A stretch of 64,000 nt of DNA, from positions 22,918,792 to 22,982,791 of the forward strand of contig OW387135.1 of the NCBI GenBank assembly GCA_936440205.1. Direction: 5' to 3'. The notes beneath the pieces were generated by a model. It saw only the letters and a program-made list of their open reading frames with translations. It ran no database searches and was not told the origin of the DNA. The position numbers were made by a program, and so were the translations under genes. This stretch comes from Lepidonotus clava. Its lineage: Eukaryota > Annelida > Polychaeta > Phyllodocida > Polynoidae. This document shows, piece by piece, positions 12,506 to 25,000 of this stretch. Each line of letters opens with the position of its first letter. The first letter of the stretch is position 1.

Positions 12506-15500
12506 CTGGGTGGACATCGGCTCAGCGGCCTCCCCACTGCCATTAGCTGCAGGGTTTTTGATGTCGGTCCTGACTTCATAAATCTGAAACACAAAAATAT
12601 ATCATCAGGGACGAGCACATCAAGACCTTCTTTTCCTACTTTTAGATTTTGTGTCCCGCCGAAAGAGAGTTTCATGTAACTACCGTAAAACCCCTAATTT
12701 AGGCCGCACCCTAATTTAAGCCGCACCCCAACTTTGGGGTTTATCTTTGGACATGTTTTTTCATAATTTTTTATTGTGTGCCATTGAATTCAAGGTTATG
12801 TAAACCCCTAATTTAAGCCGCACCCTTAAAGTGGAGGCCTAATAAGATTTCATTTCACAAACTAACCCTTATTTAAGCCGCGGCTTAAATTAGGGGTTTT
12901 ACGGTAGTGCTGAAAGCAGTTCAAACAGGTCAGGTGCAGTTATATAAACGAACACAAAATGTGCAGATCAGAGATGCCACTCCCAACTAATGAAAAAGTA
13001 GGAAATGTTTTTCCTACTTTTATTAGAAAAGCAAGTAGGAGGGAAATAACCTTTTGAAATAGAGACCTAACACTGAATTCATATTTGACTTGCTTGAAAT
13101 TCACACAAAAATACACTAAAACAGATATTAAAGAGATATAGGAAAATCTGTTGTGCAATCCAAAATCATCAAAAGGTAGGAAATCCTACAAAAGTAGGAA
13201 GAATGGCATCTCCAGTAGATATGGCACACATCGTTTCCTTACAGTAATACTCATTCTTTCCGCCAAGCTAAAGCTACCATTAAAACAATATTTCTTCGCC
13301 TACTAAGAAGGGAGTAAAGCTGAGTGGCCTACCTGGACATAGGACTCGGAGAGTGTGATCATCTGGGGCAGGATGTCGACCACGTGCAGATCCTGCAGCT
13401 CGTACCACTTACCACTGCCCTGTTCGATAGTAAAAGGAGGTATTCTTCAATATATAGTTTAAAATAAGCCTGGGGTATTTGGATTACATTCATATCTACT
13501 GTCAGACATAATGGTCAATCCTAATACTAAACCTCACTTCTCATATTACAGGTTTCATTTTCGACACATGCGCATGAAGATACATTGAGACCGAATAGTT
13601 CAATTCAAAATCTTAAAATTTAGTTTCAATCAGGACCACATTCTCAACTAAACACAGATTATATATCATATGAATTTTGACTTAAAATATAGTTAGAAAA
13701 AAATTAAAGCAAGACAAGGTAAAAAATCTTGCTAGTAGGCAATACAACAGCCAGTTTGGCGGCCCATACGAAAATGTTTTTTAGGGTGAACTAAAGGCCT
13801 GATCCACGTTGCCATTTTGGGCCGACCGATTTTTTTCTCATGCATTTTTCACCTATTTGGACTTAATTTTCCTGATGAAAATACAATTTTTCCGATATGT
13901 ATTATTCTAAACTCTTTGGAAAAGTGTATGTTGTATAAGAAAAATGATTTTTTAACAAACCGATTTTCAAAATCGGCTCAAAATCGGCCAAAAATCGCTA
14001 CGTGGATCATGGCCTTAAGTGGGAGGACTGGTTCCTTTACCTTGTGTAAGATCTGCACTTTGTATTGTCCTTTCTCCGTGCCTGGCTCACCGTCGTGCAC
14101 GATGTTGGCGACCAGATCGTACGTCGTATGTTTGTGTTTGGCGCGGACTTCAGGGGCCAGCAATTCACCAAAGTCTATCCCTCTGGAAGAGGAAACAAAG
14201 ATAATAAATGAAAGCTTACTGATGGTGAAAAATGGTTCGATGGGATGATAAAATTTCTCATCGTTCTTACCATTATATACTAGAAACATAATAAAGACAG
14301 ATGAGCCTCTTCCTGCTCAGCAGTAGAAATAATTTCTAACAAAATAATTTGTTCTTTAATAAGTAATGTTTTAATATAGAAGAATATGAACAAAGTGATT
14401 TAGAAATCTACATTATTGCAATAAGCTTGGAGAAAAACTTGCGGGAAAACTAAAAGTTGTTTCAAATGCGTTGTAGTACTTGTACTTACTTGACTGGAAA
14501 GTTGACGATTGTGTTATTCTTTTCAACGATGAACGTGTTCTTCGTAAATCTCTGAAAACAGAAACCAATGTTTACCATTTAGTGATAGCCGCTTCATAAG
14601 AGATACAAACATTGCTTTCCAATACGACAAGGAGCTCTTGGTCAGAATCTATACATCTAACATGCGAACGGTTAGGTCTTATATTTTCCTGATACCTTTT
14701 AGTTGTAAAAACATGTGAGCCTATTATTTTTTGTTAAGTTCTTTTGCGTCAAAATACATGTAAGCGCTTCGCACTTGATACTTTAACCATCACTGTTTAA
14801 ATGGGACATTGTTATGCAGTAAGTTTCTCACAGAAACACAAGACAATTGTAACATATATGATTTTCAAACACTGGTCAAACCTATGTTTTAAACAAATCA
14901 GGATTTGCAATTGACTATGTAAATCATACGAATGTTACCTATAGTTTCGTGAGTTTAATAACTATATTCCTATAGTAATACTATCCTAATAGTATATATA
15001 TACATGTATGTAAAATATACTTTTGCACCACATTATCATTTATTATATCTAATTTTCATGTATTATATATCTGAAAACCAGAATATTTGAAAAACGTGGC
15101 GAAGAGTTTGTTTTCACAGCAATCGTATGAATGGCCAGCTCACTTTGAAATGACACTTTTATACTCAAACCAGGGGTCATCTTTGTTATATATCACAAGT
15201 GGACATGTCAAGGGGACATGTTATGTTTCCAAACAGTTGAAAAAAGAAAAAAATATATATCTGAAAACCAGGGCTACTCTGATGTTTATTATGTAATAAA
15301 ATATTTTAATAAACAAGTGGCTTCGCCAGGCTGAAAAATGCTGGCAATGATGAACATTTTCATGATTCAAATTCACAACCTTTGGGTTTGGAGGTGAGGG
15401 TTCTAACCACTACACCATGAAGCCACATGGAGGAGGATGCTGGATCTGAGAAATGGGATCATGACCCAATTTGCTGGTTCCCAAAGGTCCTTTTAAAAGC

Positions 15501-18500
15501 AGTTTAACAAAACAGCAACCAGATGGACAGGTTGGTTATGACCTATTTTGCTGGTTCTTGGTAAAACCTGAAGAAAGTTCAGTATGTAGGCAGCAACATG
15601 TGAAAGGACATCATTTTAGAAGAAGTAGGGTAAATACCTTGATGAAGAGAATGATGTAGGGAGGGAGCCGGGTGATTCTGAACCGCTTCATGGTGGAGTC
15701 CTTGTATGTTTTGTACTCTTTTTCTTGGATGCCGTTGAACTTGTTCAGGATCTGGTAGATGGGGACCTGGGGGATAATGTCCTCCCGAAGCTCATCTGGG
15801 TACAGCGGGGGTGCGGGAAGGTCACAGGTCAAGAAGAAGAACGACGCCTCCTCCTCCGTCTCTGGTTTTGGGGGGAAAACAATAAAATGAAGATGATTTA
15901 CTCTGAATAGATTCTTATAGAACGTGATCCTTCACTGGGTGGGACCTCCTTTTGTATCATACAACTTTACGTTTGTAAAACAAGAACGATATTGGTATAG
16001 ACCTTTTTCATTAGGGTGTGGCGCCCCCTGGTGAAGTAAATGGAACCAATGGTTTAGGTCATTGCCCATAGTTAACCCATATGAAGTGAAGCATAAAGGT
16101 TAACTATGGGAAATGACCTAAACCACTGGTTCCATTTAATTCACCAGGGGGCGCAACACTCTTAATGAAAAAGGTCTATACTACGACAGCACAGGCGCTG
16201 TGTGGGAGCCCGGAGGGAAAAGGCCATATAATTATATATATTGACAAATCCCCTTCAACCCCCTTACCCCCCCCCCTCTACTTTATATGTGGTTGGCCTA
16301 CCCAGTAGCTACTTTATGTGCGGTTGGCCTACCCAGTAGCTACTTTATGTGCGGTTGGCTTACCCAGTCGCTACTTTATGTGTGATTGGCCTACCCAGTC
16401 TTACTTTATCGCTTTACTTTATGGTTGGCTGACCCTCCATTCTTTCCAGTTATATCTATTGCATAGGCAACATAAGACGGTAGTTTATCAGTTTTTCTCT
16501 CGTGAATGAATCACATATAGCAAAATTCAAATTTTTTAAAATCTTTGAGACTGCCATTACCTCGGTACTCTTCACTCGCCATCAGTTTTTCTTTTTCCTC
16601 TTCTTTCTGAAAGTGATATAAAAACACATCATTCATGTTATCATTGGCCAATGTGTATAATAGATGAGGAATGTTTAGATCCTAAAAGAGAGAGAACAAC
16701 TATCACTTTTTCTCTTTCAAGTTGAAGTATGAATCAAGTAAAAGATAAACTATTCTATATGGATCTAGACATTGGAATTTACATGAAAAAGACTCAAATG
16801 AAACATAACTCACAATATCTATGGCTGGAACTTTTCTTGTGTTAACAATCATTCTTCCTCGGAAAGTTTTGCTCACGATACTTGAGGTAATCTTTTTGGT
16901 ACCACCGAGGGCGAGATGGAGAGCGTTCATGAACCACGACATGAACTCGACACAATCACCTGGAAAAATAATATACATGTATGTAAAGATTTAGCACTTT
17001 TAATCTTTTTTTAATTTTTTTACTTGAGGTTTAGAACTTTTAAGAGTGACAATATATTTCAGATGGTTTCCAGATCTTTTTCAATATTTTTCTTTTAGAT
17101 AAATGTTATATACTTCTTATGGATGCCGATCTGGCACCAATCTTGTCTTTTTCACTTTTAATTCTTAATGTTATGGTGGACATGTGGACGTATAGACTTA
17201 TCGAATATCGGTAATAATAATCTGTATAAAATACTTCAACACTGTATTTCATATTTTCTTCAAAGTTCTATCTTCAAACACAATTGTGTATCGTCTGGAA
17301 GATCAGAGATAACCAGCAGGACGAGTTCTGAATAAATAACGAAATTGTTATACAAAATATTTTAAACATACCCTGTTCTGTGATCTGGTACTTCTTTTTG
17401 GAGCAGAGCACCACGGACTGTAGCATCTCGTGTGGGCTGACGTGGGCTTTGAAATTTCGCGGATTCCACATTTTCCGCAGGAGTTCCCCAAAGCGTTGAA
17501 CGAGCAGAATGCTCAGGTCTCCCGGAGGACGTTTGATCTTCTTGTAGTTCTCCTCACGTAGGAAGTAATTGCGAAGAGGAGAGACGTGACTCAGAGCCTA
17601 TAAGGTTTAAAAGGAAGATAGTGATATGGTGAACACAAAAAGAATGAGGTAGAAATAACTCTATTTGATATGTTAATTTATGTTATACAGGGATTTTCTT
17701 GCCAGTAAGTAGATTTATACTTTACAGTAGCAAAGAAATTATCGTAATATAAGGGGTTTCAGACTTCTTACATATACATAATTCATAACTGTAAAAAAAA
17801 AATCAATCAAATCTTTTTTTCTTGATATTGAAAATTAAAACTTAAACACTCCCTATATTGAAAACATTTAATAAGTTTTAATTTATACAACGTCTTTATC
17901 TATGTTTGTCAAAAGAGAAAGTATTATCATTAACAATACATTTATGAAATGTGTAATTTTTGTCATCCGTCTTGTATATGCTTACTTGAAGGATGACGTT
18001 GCAGTAGTCGTTAGCCTTGATGTTGTTCAGTCCTACAATACCCATAAGGTATGTGGTACCATCATAAGCTCGGGACATCTTAGCGTTCTTGTCTAAGTGT
18101 CGGATGCCTTGTTGGGTAAAGGTAGGGTTCAGAACGTACTGGAATAAAAGTGATTCAATGTTGTCAAGAGATTTCAATGGAAGTAACATATGTACCTACT
18201 TTTTCGAGGACCACCAAACAAATACTATTTGCTATATTCTATTTTATATTTCTTTATTTTTTTTTTGGCTGTGCACACCACCACTTAGCCACGTCTTCCA
18301 GATATTAGCTATATTTTACCTGTCAGGAAAAACCGAAACACTAGCTGAAACAATCTTCACTGATAACTCTTAATCAAAATCTACATTTGATAGCGCAGAA
18401 ATGTGCTCTGCAATCTGTGTGTGATTCAATAGGGAAGGTACATGTCATTCTTATCTCGCAAAAATCCTTGGATGGTGGTGGAGAACATTGTCAACTAGGT

Positions 18501-21500
18501 CAATGAATATTTTGTTTACTGCTGATCTACGTTTGAAATACTATATCAAATCATATATGTGAATGAAGGTACTTGTATTTAAAAAATGTCTTTCAAACTG
18601 TTTTGTTTGTACTGAGTTATTTGATTGTGACAAAATTATAGTGTCCTTTTTTCCGACGTTTTTTCATTATTTGATTGTTACATAAAATTATAGTACGATA
18701 CGTACCACGATGTCCTCTAGAGACGTATCTATGATTTGGTAGTTGTCCGGGAGGCAGTAGAACTTGCATGTTTCCAAGTTTAGAAACACGTGATGGCCCT
18801 CTTGAACACTGTGAATGTACGCATGTGACTTCAATCCGCGACCTGTAAGTCAAATGAACCTATAAGTTCTGGTTTCCCCTGACTATGGTAAAACTGGTTG
18901 CTTTTCATGAATGATAAGGCAGTTTATGAATTGCGCATATATTTCACATGCTGACAATAGTTTGGTTATCTCTATCAAGATTGTATATTTTAGATAAGGA
19001 AAATGGTTTTAACATCCCAGGCCATATACCGTTCTGGACACTTCGAGATTAGCATAGATGACTGATGAGAGAGATAATTCCACAAACATTGGCTTGAAAA
19101 ATAAGTTGTAATCAGAAAGTGTCTTTAGCATGGTAGTATAAAGCCATTTTTACACAACAGATATACGGACTACTAATTCCAGCTACTATACCAAACAAAT
19201 GATTTCTAGATAAGGAGCGAGAGGGGCTCCTTACAGAGAAAATGAGAAAATCCTCACTGACCTTGGTAATATTTGCCGCAAACGAGACACGCGTAGACGT
19301 TGAGATGTGAAAGGGAGACTGAACACAGCTTCTCGAAGTCAAAGTCAAGGACAGACCTACAAACGAAAAATACAAGACAATGAATTTTGAGTGCATCATA
19401 AATAATTGACAATCACTCTTCACTGGCTGCAAATACCTTGACCAAAGTTGGAGACACACCTTTTAGTTACTTGCTTCAAATAATAAATGACACAACGGAA
19501 ACATAAAGGGTTGTAACTGACACCATCGTCTATATTAATTTATTACGGCTTTTTGAAAGGTGCAACATTATGGGGCCTTCCATTTAGTACGTACCCACAT
19601 TTTCAAAAATCTCATACCCCCCTTGGGCAAAAATACGCATAGGATATGTACTAAAATGTACGCACATTTTCAAAAGTCTCAGACCCCCCTCCCCGCCCCC
19701 CTAGATGCGTACATACTTAATGGAAGGCCCCTATATGTATTATGTAAAAGTTTGGATCAATAAACAAAGTAAAATAAGATAGAAGAGCCTTTACCTGTGG
19801 ATCGTATCCAGGTAGGGACAACTCCTACTCCGCTTGTCCTCTTTGTGAGATTGCACTGGGGAAAAAAAAGATACAGGTGTGACTTTATGTCGGGGGGGTG
19901 AATATCAATCCAAAATATGTCATACTTTATGAGCAGCCTTATTTACAAAGTAAAGTAAACAGAGGAAACCCCTGGCCTGTACACAACTTCAGTAGGAAAA
20001 ACTTATTCAATTATCTATTGATATTTTAAGTATTAAGTCTCTGAATTTACATATTTTTCTATGTTTATTTTAACTGAACTGCCTTCCTTTGAATCATTTA
20101 TCAATGTGCTGCACTATGTCAACTGTCATTGATGCGTCGATCAATGCATCAGCTCATTTCAATCAATGTCGTTACATGTATACTTGACATGTCAACTCAC
20201 ATAGAATTGGGAACAGATGTGGTACTGCACATTGGGCACTGTAGGGGGAAGTTTTTACTAATACTAGAGTTGCTTACCAACACTGAGAGGGACCGTTTTG
20301 ACCTCATTTGATTGGTCAGTCCTTGTCTGTCCCCCTCTGGCATTAGTAACAGTCATGCATAAGTGACCATGCAAGACTATTACAAAGAACCTCCCTGACC
20401 CTGATAGGGCTATGACGCACCCCTGTCCTCAAGAATAAGGAGCTGTTCATCAGCCACTGCCTGTCATTTGGCCTTATAAACTTATAGTCAATATCTAAGG
20501 GCACTTGTGTCTTTTTCTTCAGTAGACATTTGACCCTGACAAAATAGCAGCCCATGGATATAAACTTACCTATAGGTAGATCTATACTCCTAAAAAGAAT
20601 TGTTGTGTTCAGGTTACCCGACCTACCCTAATTTTGTTTTAGGATAAGTTTTCCTAATATTTTTTGAAAATCCATAAGAATTGACCAGAAAACCATGGAA
20701 AGGCATAAAGATGATGAGGGCATGTATTTTAGAAGCTGAAAATTGTGTTAGAGGAAATTTAGGATTTTTTATTCTAATTTTCAACACTCCAGGGGTTTAT
20801 TTGGTAAGTAAAAAAAAAATCGACCTACCTACCCTTTAGGCTTATTGTGTCGACCTATGTTACCTGAACACAATATCTCTTTTTATTTGCCTCTGACTTC
20901 TAAGGTGCAGTTGGTCTCCTTTATTCATACAAATGTTCTTGGTCGCACGATCTATAGATCTATATACTTATTTTGTCCATGTCGTGTGTCCCACTAGCTT
21001 CCTAGAAGTACTAAATTCCTGTTAGAATACTAGTCTAACTGTATATTCGTGTCTGCCTCATTAAACTGTTTTACTATACTTTAACCTTACAGAAATTCCT
21101 ATAAACACCATAATAAAATTATATTGTTCTGCCCCCCCCCCCCACCCCCCCAAAAAAAAAGGTGCTATATACTTTATACATTATGTTTTGAAACCTTTGG
21201 CTTTAATTTAAACATTTCAATGACAATGTTAGAGCTATTTTGATTCATAACGTTAACTAAACTTAGTTTAAAGATTTTATTTAGATCTGAATTCTTATTC
21301 ATAAATAGAAAAATATGACCGAAACCTCTGAATTCAGTCATACAATTTACTAAAATATGTCACGTTGGTGTCGCGATGAAGCCACGGCTTAGCAATACAA
21401 GTCATAACAGTTCCCGTCCCAAATCTGTAAAATGCTCAACGTTGGTGCAGCCCACACCAACGTTCTGACGGCAGAATCGTGAAAAATGTCAAGCAAGCGG

Positions 21501-21695
21501 CACTGTTCCGCCAAGCCTACAGCGCCCTCGACGCGTTCCGGGGGTTATGCACTGAACATGACAGTCCGATTTTCAGTTCTCTAACCTAACTTTTACAGTC
21601 TGACATATAAATACCATAATATCATTACCTTTAACTGGAGGAGCTTCATCATCTTCATCCAAGAGGTGCCGCTTTCTTGCCTCGGAGGTCGCCAT
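12494..21695 (-). CDS. USP39: USP39 (Sad1), inactive ubiquitin-protease-like splicing factor of the U4/U6.U5 tri-snRNP
   Basis: Nuclear protein needed for tri-snRNP recruitment and spliceosome maturation. Thirteen exons on the minus strand, in order: 21695-21629, 19855-19795, 19356-19262, 18842-18706, 18138-17986, 17597-17372, 16959-16814, 16606-16561, 15861-15638, 14551-14490, 14182-14041, 13419-13333, 12583-12494; 511 aa (human 565, which has a longer N-terminus). The zf-UBP finger comes first (SCPYLDTIHRSVLDFDFEKL, CLVCGKYYQG, GLKSHAYIH, FYCLPDN). The USP-like fold follows, with SRAYDGTTY, GIVGLNNIKANDYCN, WNPRNFKAHVSPHEMLQ, FNGIQEKEYKTYK and HTTYDLVANIVHDG. The position of the protease Cys is Asp (ANDYC), and the catalytic His box is degraded (GSGKWYELQD), as in all USP39 proteins. 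The start has a good context (AAAATGG). It shares a 329-bp divergent promoter with C2orf68. Introns hold six MITEs. Confidence 0.97.
12681..12906. mobile_element. MITE with TA-flanked 25-bp inverted ends, USP39 last intron
   Basis: The left end TACCGTAAAACCCCTAATTT is mirrored at the right end by AAATTAGGGGTTTTACGGTA. The TA at each end fits a Tc1/mariner-type target duplication. The subterminal motif CCCTAATTTAAGCCGCACCC recurs several times inside. Confidence 0.85.
13792..14017. mobile_element. MITE with TAAGGCC..TGATCCACG ends, USP39 intron
   Basis: Left AAGGCCTGATCCACGTTGCC pairs with right CGTAGCGATTTT read backwards after TAAGGCCATGATCCACG. TA occurs at both borders. The right end reaches to within 24 bp of exon 14041-14182. 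Confidence 0.75.
15355..15425 (-). repeat. tRNA-like SINE head fragment
   Basis: Read on the minus strand: TGGTGTAGTGGTTAGAACC (A box) followed by GGTTGTGAATTTGAATC (B-box-like). There is no foldable complete tRNA, so this is a SINE remnant in the USP39 intron between exons 14551-14490 and 15861-15638. Confidence 0.55.
15996..16180. mobile_element. Fold-back MITE, nearly complete palindrome, USP39 intron
   Basis: 185 bp made of two arms of about 80 bp. The left arm starts TATAGACCTTTTTCATTA and includes GGCGCCCCCTGGTGAA; the right arm repeats both in reverse. Transcripts would fold into a long hairpin. No coding capacity. Confidence 0.88.
16278..16430. repeat. Minisatellite, about 32-bp unit
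   Basis: Four to five tandem units of CTACTTTATGTGCGGTTGGC followed by CTACCCAGTAG, the last ones decayed, in a USP39 intron. Confidence 0.88.
19569..19733. mobile_element. MITE with GGGGCCTTCCATT ends, USP39 intron
   Basis: Left GGGGCCTTCCATTTAGTACG is matched at the right by AATGGAAGGCCCC, and CACATTTTCAAAA is repeated inside. TA lies near both borders. A related end, GGTCTTCCATTAAGTA, occurs at about 61289 in an MBOAT7 intron. Confidence 0.75.
20603..20873. mobile_element. MITE with TTGTGTTCAGGTWAC ends, first USP39 intron
   Basis: Left TTGTGTTCAGGTTACCCGACC and right end read backwards ATTGTGTTCAGGTAACATAGG. CGACCTACC motifs are repeated just inside both ends. About 270 bp, no ORF. Confidence 0.7.
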
Positions 21696-22024
21696 TTTGA
21701 AGCGTGTCTGTGTACTACGTCATCGAACTTGGGAAGGTCGTGAAAATAATATAAATTCTTGTCGTATTTACCAATATTGAAGACATACACGAATGGAATA
21801 AAAAAGGCTATGATTTATCACATATTCATTTTTGTAATACAGACGTAATTTCATATGATAATATTGATTTTAATTTCTTTTAATTGTTTTAAGGGGTCTT
21901 TCTGTTGGTTAACTGATTCCCTCGAGTACACCGTTATTTTTTTTAAAGGTAGCTAGTAACCAGCGAAATAACTGACGTCATCGACCCAAATACACAAAAG
22001 GAAACAAACTGGCATGATGTGAAA
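21696..22024. promoter_or_regulatory. Bidirectional promoter between USP39 and C2orf68
   Basis: Only 329 bp separate the two start codons. ACGTCATCGA occurs at 21717-21726 and again at 21975-21984. The second copy is inside a full CRE palindrome TGACGTCA (21973-21980), an ATF/CREB-type site. No TATA box is obvious for either gene. Shared regulation is inferred from the layout. Confidence 0.7.
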
Positions 22025-25000
22025 ATGTCAGGAGCCAGGCTGAATATGAAACATGGCTTTATTCAATATATCAAGAGGAATCAGTTGAATCGGTTAGTTC
22101 AGTTACTTGTTTACATGTTACTTGGTGTAGTTTATCTGGTAAAATATGTCTTGGCTAAGGAAATAATGCATGGCAGTGGCTTCAATTTCGTTCGTTCGCC
22201 GCTGTCTCACTGTCAGTCTCAGAGAGTCAGACTCCGAAAGCGTCAGTCTGCCACAGGTTAGATCTATGCTACTACTAGTACTAACGTCAGTACTAAACAG
22301 CTTTGCTCTGGCAGCCTTCATTCATAAAAAGTGGTGCACGACGTTTTAGGTAGAGGGCAAAACTTTTGGCCAGCAACGACTACTCAGTACTGTAGACCTG
22401 TAGCCCTATCCCTGGAACCCAGACAAATTACACATGTAGAGTCTATTAGATATTTTGACTTGAAAACACGGTTATAAGATATAAAAATCAAAAGAGATCT
22501 ACCCCCCCCCCCCCTAAAAAAAACAGGAACGTATCAACAGCCAATCTTGGTGTATAAAATAACATGCTTTTAAAATTTTTATCTGTGTCTACATTGGTTC
22601 AAATGTTACACAACTTACAGACAGTTATACGGAATATGCGGGTCATAAAAAGGACCAATGCGCGCCGAAATTTCGAGGAAATCGCGAACGGAGGTTGGGG
22701 GTGCTTTTAACACTGGCTCCTATGGGAGAAAACATGTTATTTCGCGATAACTTTAAACTACCCCAACAAACAAACAATCGCGATAACTTTATAAATATCG
22801 CTCCAATCTTCATACGGTAAATGAGAAAAAGTTTGGAATTGGTCCCACCCATGTCATACAATCCATCAAATTTTCCGTATCTCCCCAGTTTTCCCAGGAT
22901 CGGGAAAATCCCGTTTTTCCCCATAGGCACCAATGCTAAACAGGGTCACTTCTGGAGCCCAGTATTTCCCCGCGCGATGCGCAAAATCGCGGGGATACCG
23001 CTGACCCGTTTAATCCGTATACAGGGTGCTTTAATTTTGCCCTTTCAAAATGGCAAGTGAATTTAGAAGGCTCGCTACTCAGCTAGATCTAATAGAGGGC
23101 AATTTACAAACCAGAACTATATTGCATTTTGAAGGGAAAATGATACACATTTAGGTTCATTAAATACTCTCTTGATCTATTCCAGGCATCATACCGTTCC
23201 TTTATTTTAAAGGAATTTCCTTTAAATTCCTTTATTTTTGTGAAAATAGGCAAAATTCCTTTATTTTCCTTTATTTTCGTGAAAAATTCCTCTAAATTCC
23301 TTTTTTTTTTTTCTAAAGTAAGAAAATATCACATTTTCTCATAAAATGCATAGAATTCCATATTATTAGCGATAAAATTGCAAAATTTTCTAGCCGTCGA
23401 TCAATCCACGTCGACATGTTGATCGGCATGATTCGACGCATTGATCGACGTGAGTTGACGTGGGTCAACGCAGTGCTGCACAGAAAAAATCAACAGGAAG
23501 GCAGTCCTGTTGCAATATTATTTGCCTTATTTCAAGTTTAAACTCTCTACAAGTTCTCTAAATATTCCTTTAAAATTCCTTTATTTTTCCTAGAAATCCC
23601 TACAAATTCCTTTAAATTCCTTTATTTTTACGAAAAAACTTCCTTTAAATTCCTTTATTTTTTTGGGTGGGCGGTATGATGCCTGCTATTCTAATTTTAC
23701 AAGTGAAATGTTGGGTCACAACTTTTATGCAAAAATGGGGGACTCTTGACAAAACAAATGGCATGTAAGTTGTAACATACCAAAGTAATGCATAGATGAT
23801 AGGATCAAACGACTAACGTCAATTATCATTTTATTGTAACGTAAATGTGTTAGTCTTTTAGACAATATTGTATGAATACAACAATTTTCGACAAGTATCT
23901 AACCTAGTTTTAGTGATTCTGAATTTACTCCAATTGTTTCTTTTAGAGACAACTATGACAAACAGGTTAAAGAAAAAGCAGCCCAGGCTAAACAAAGTCG
24001 GCATTCTGCCCCTCAACCCCTGGGAGCTTGTCGTGTAAAGAAGCCGGACCAGCAGACTTATGTCCCTCCTACCCGTCTCAGGCACGCAACTAATGGCGAG
24101 GCCAAGATGCCAGAGGGTAAAGTCACTATCATTTGAGCGCTTGAATGAAACCTAATCACTTTGGATGGTTAAGTCTAGCTTATGAACATTTTGAGGATCG
24201 TGTATTGTTTTTAAAAAAAGAAACTGAAATATATCTCATAGTCTATAAACTCATTTTTTTCCGGTTTATCCTAGGCCGGCTATGAATCGTGGTTATGCCA
24301 TATATTTAATCCCCATTACAATAACTCATTAGGGATGTAAGTTTTCAGATTTTAGTCTGATTTCAGATTTTTTCAAATCATCACCTCAAAAAATAATTTT
24401 CAAACTGAATTCCTTACATGACGTTTTATAGCATTTTATGATTATTCTAAATTTTCTCTCTGGGGTTTCAGATTTTTTCATCAATCCTGACTTACATCCC
24501 CGACTCATAAAGAGAGATATTTACAACTTTCTTATTTTCCTTATGTGTTTTTGCACTATAGTTTCTACATGTAGGCCTATTGTAATTATAGTTCATCATG
24601 TTTTGTCTTGAACAGAGGAAGTGTCTGGGGACACGCTATTCCGATTGGAATACGAAGATCAGAATGGTGAAATACACAACTTGTACATCCATCCTGTAAG
24701 TTCAGTTTATTTTTGAAAGGTACCATAGATAATTACCATAATTACAAGGAAACATCAAACCAATGTTCTTCTTTGTTAAGTATATATCTGGTTTAAAATG
24801 GAGCAAATTTTACTTTAAAGGCATTTTATTTACTTTTTTTTTACTTTATATATTTACCTTTTTTCGGTTTCTCGATACCTGCTGTCCTAGAAAAAGTAAA
24901 GAATTTTTTTTTATTCTTGCCGTTCTCAAAAAAGTATATAAGATTTGCAACTTTTTGTTTCCAACAGCACGACGATCCTACATTGTTGTCCCGCCGCTTC

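Noticed and set aside
13817-14248. 143-codon plus-strand ORF
   Set aside because: Runs across a MITE and the antisense of a USP39 exon.
16278-16430. CRISPR-like array
   Set aside because: Units are contiguous without unique spacers; it is a minisatellite in an animal intron.
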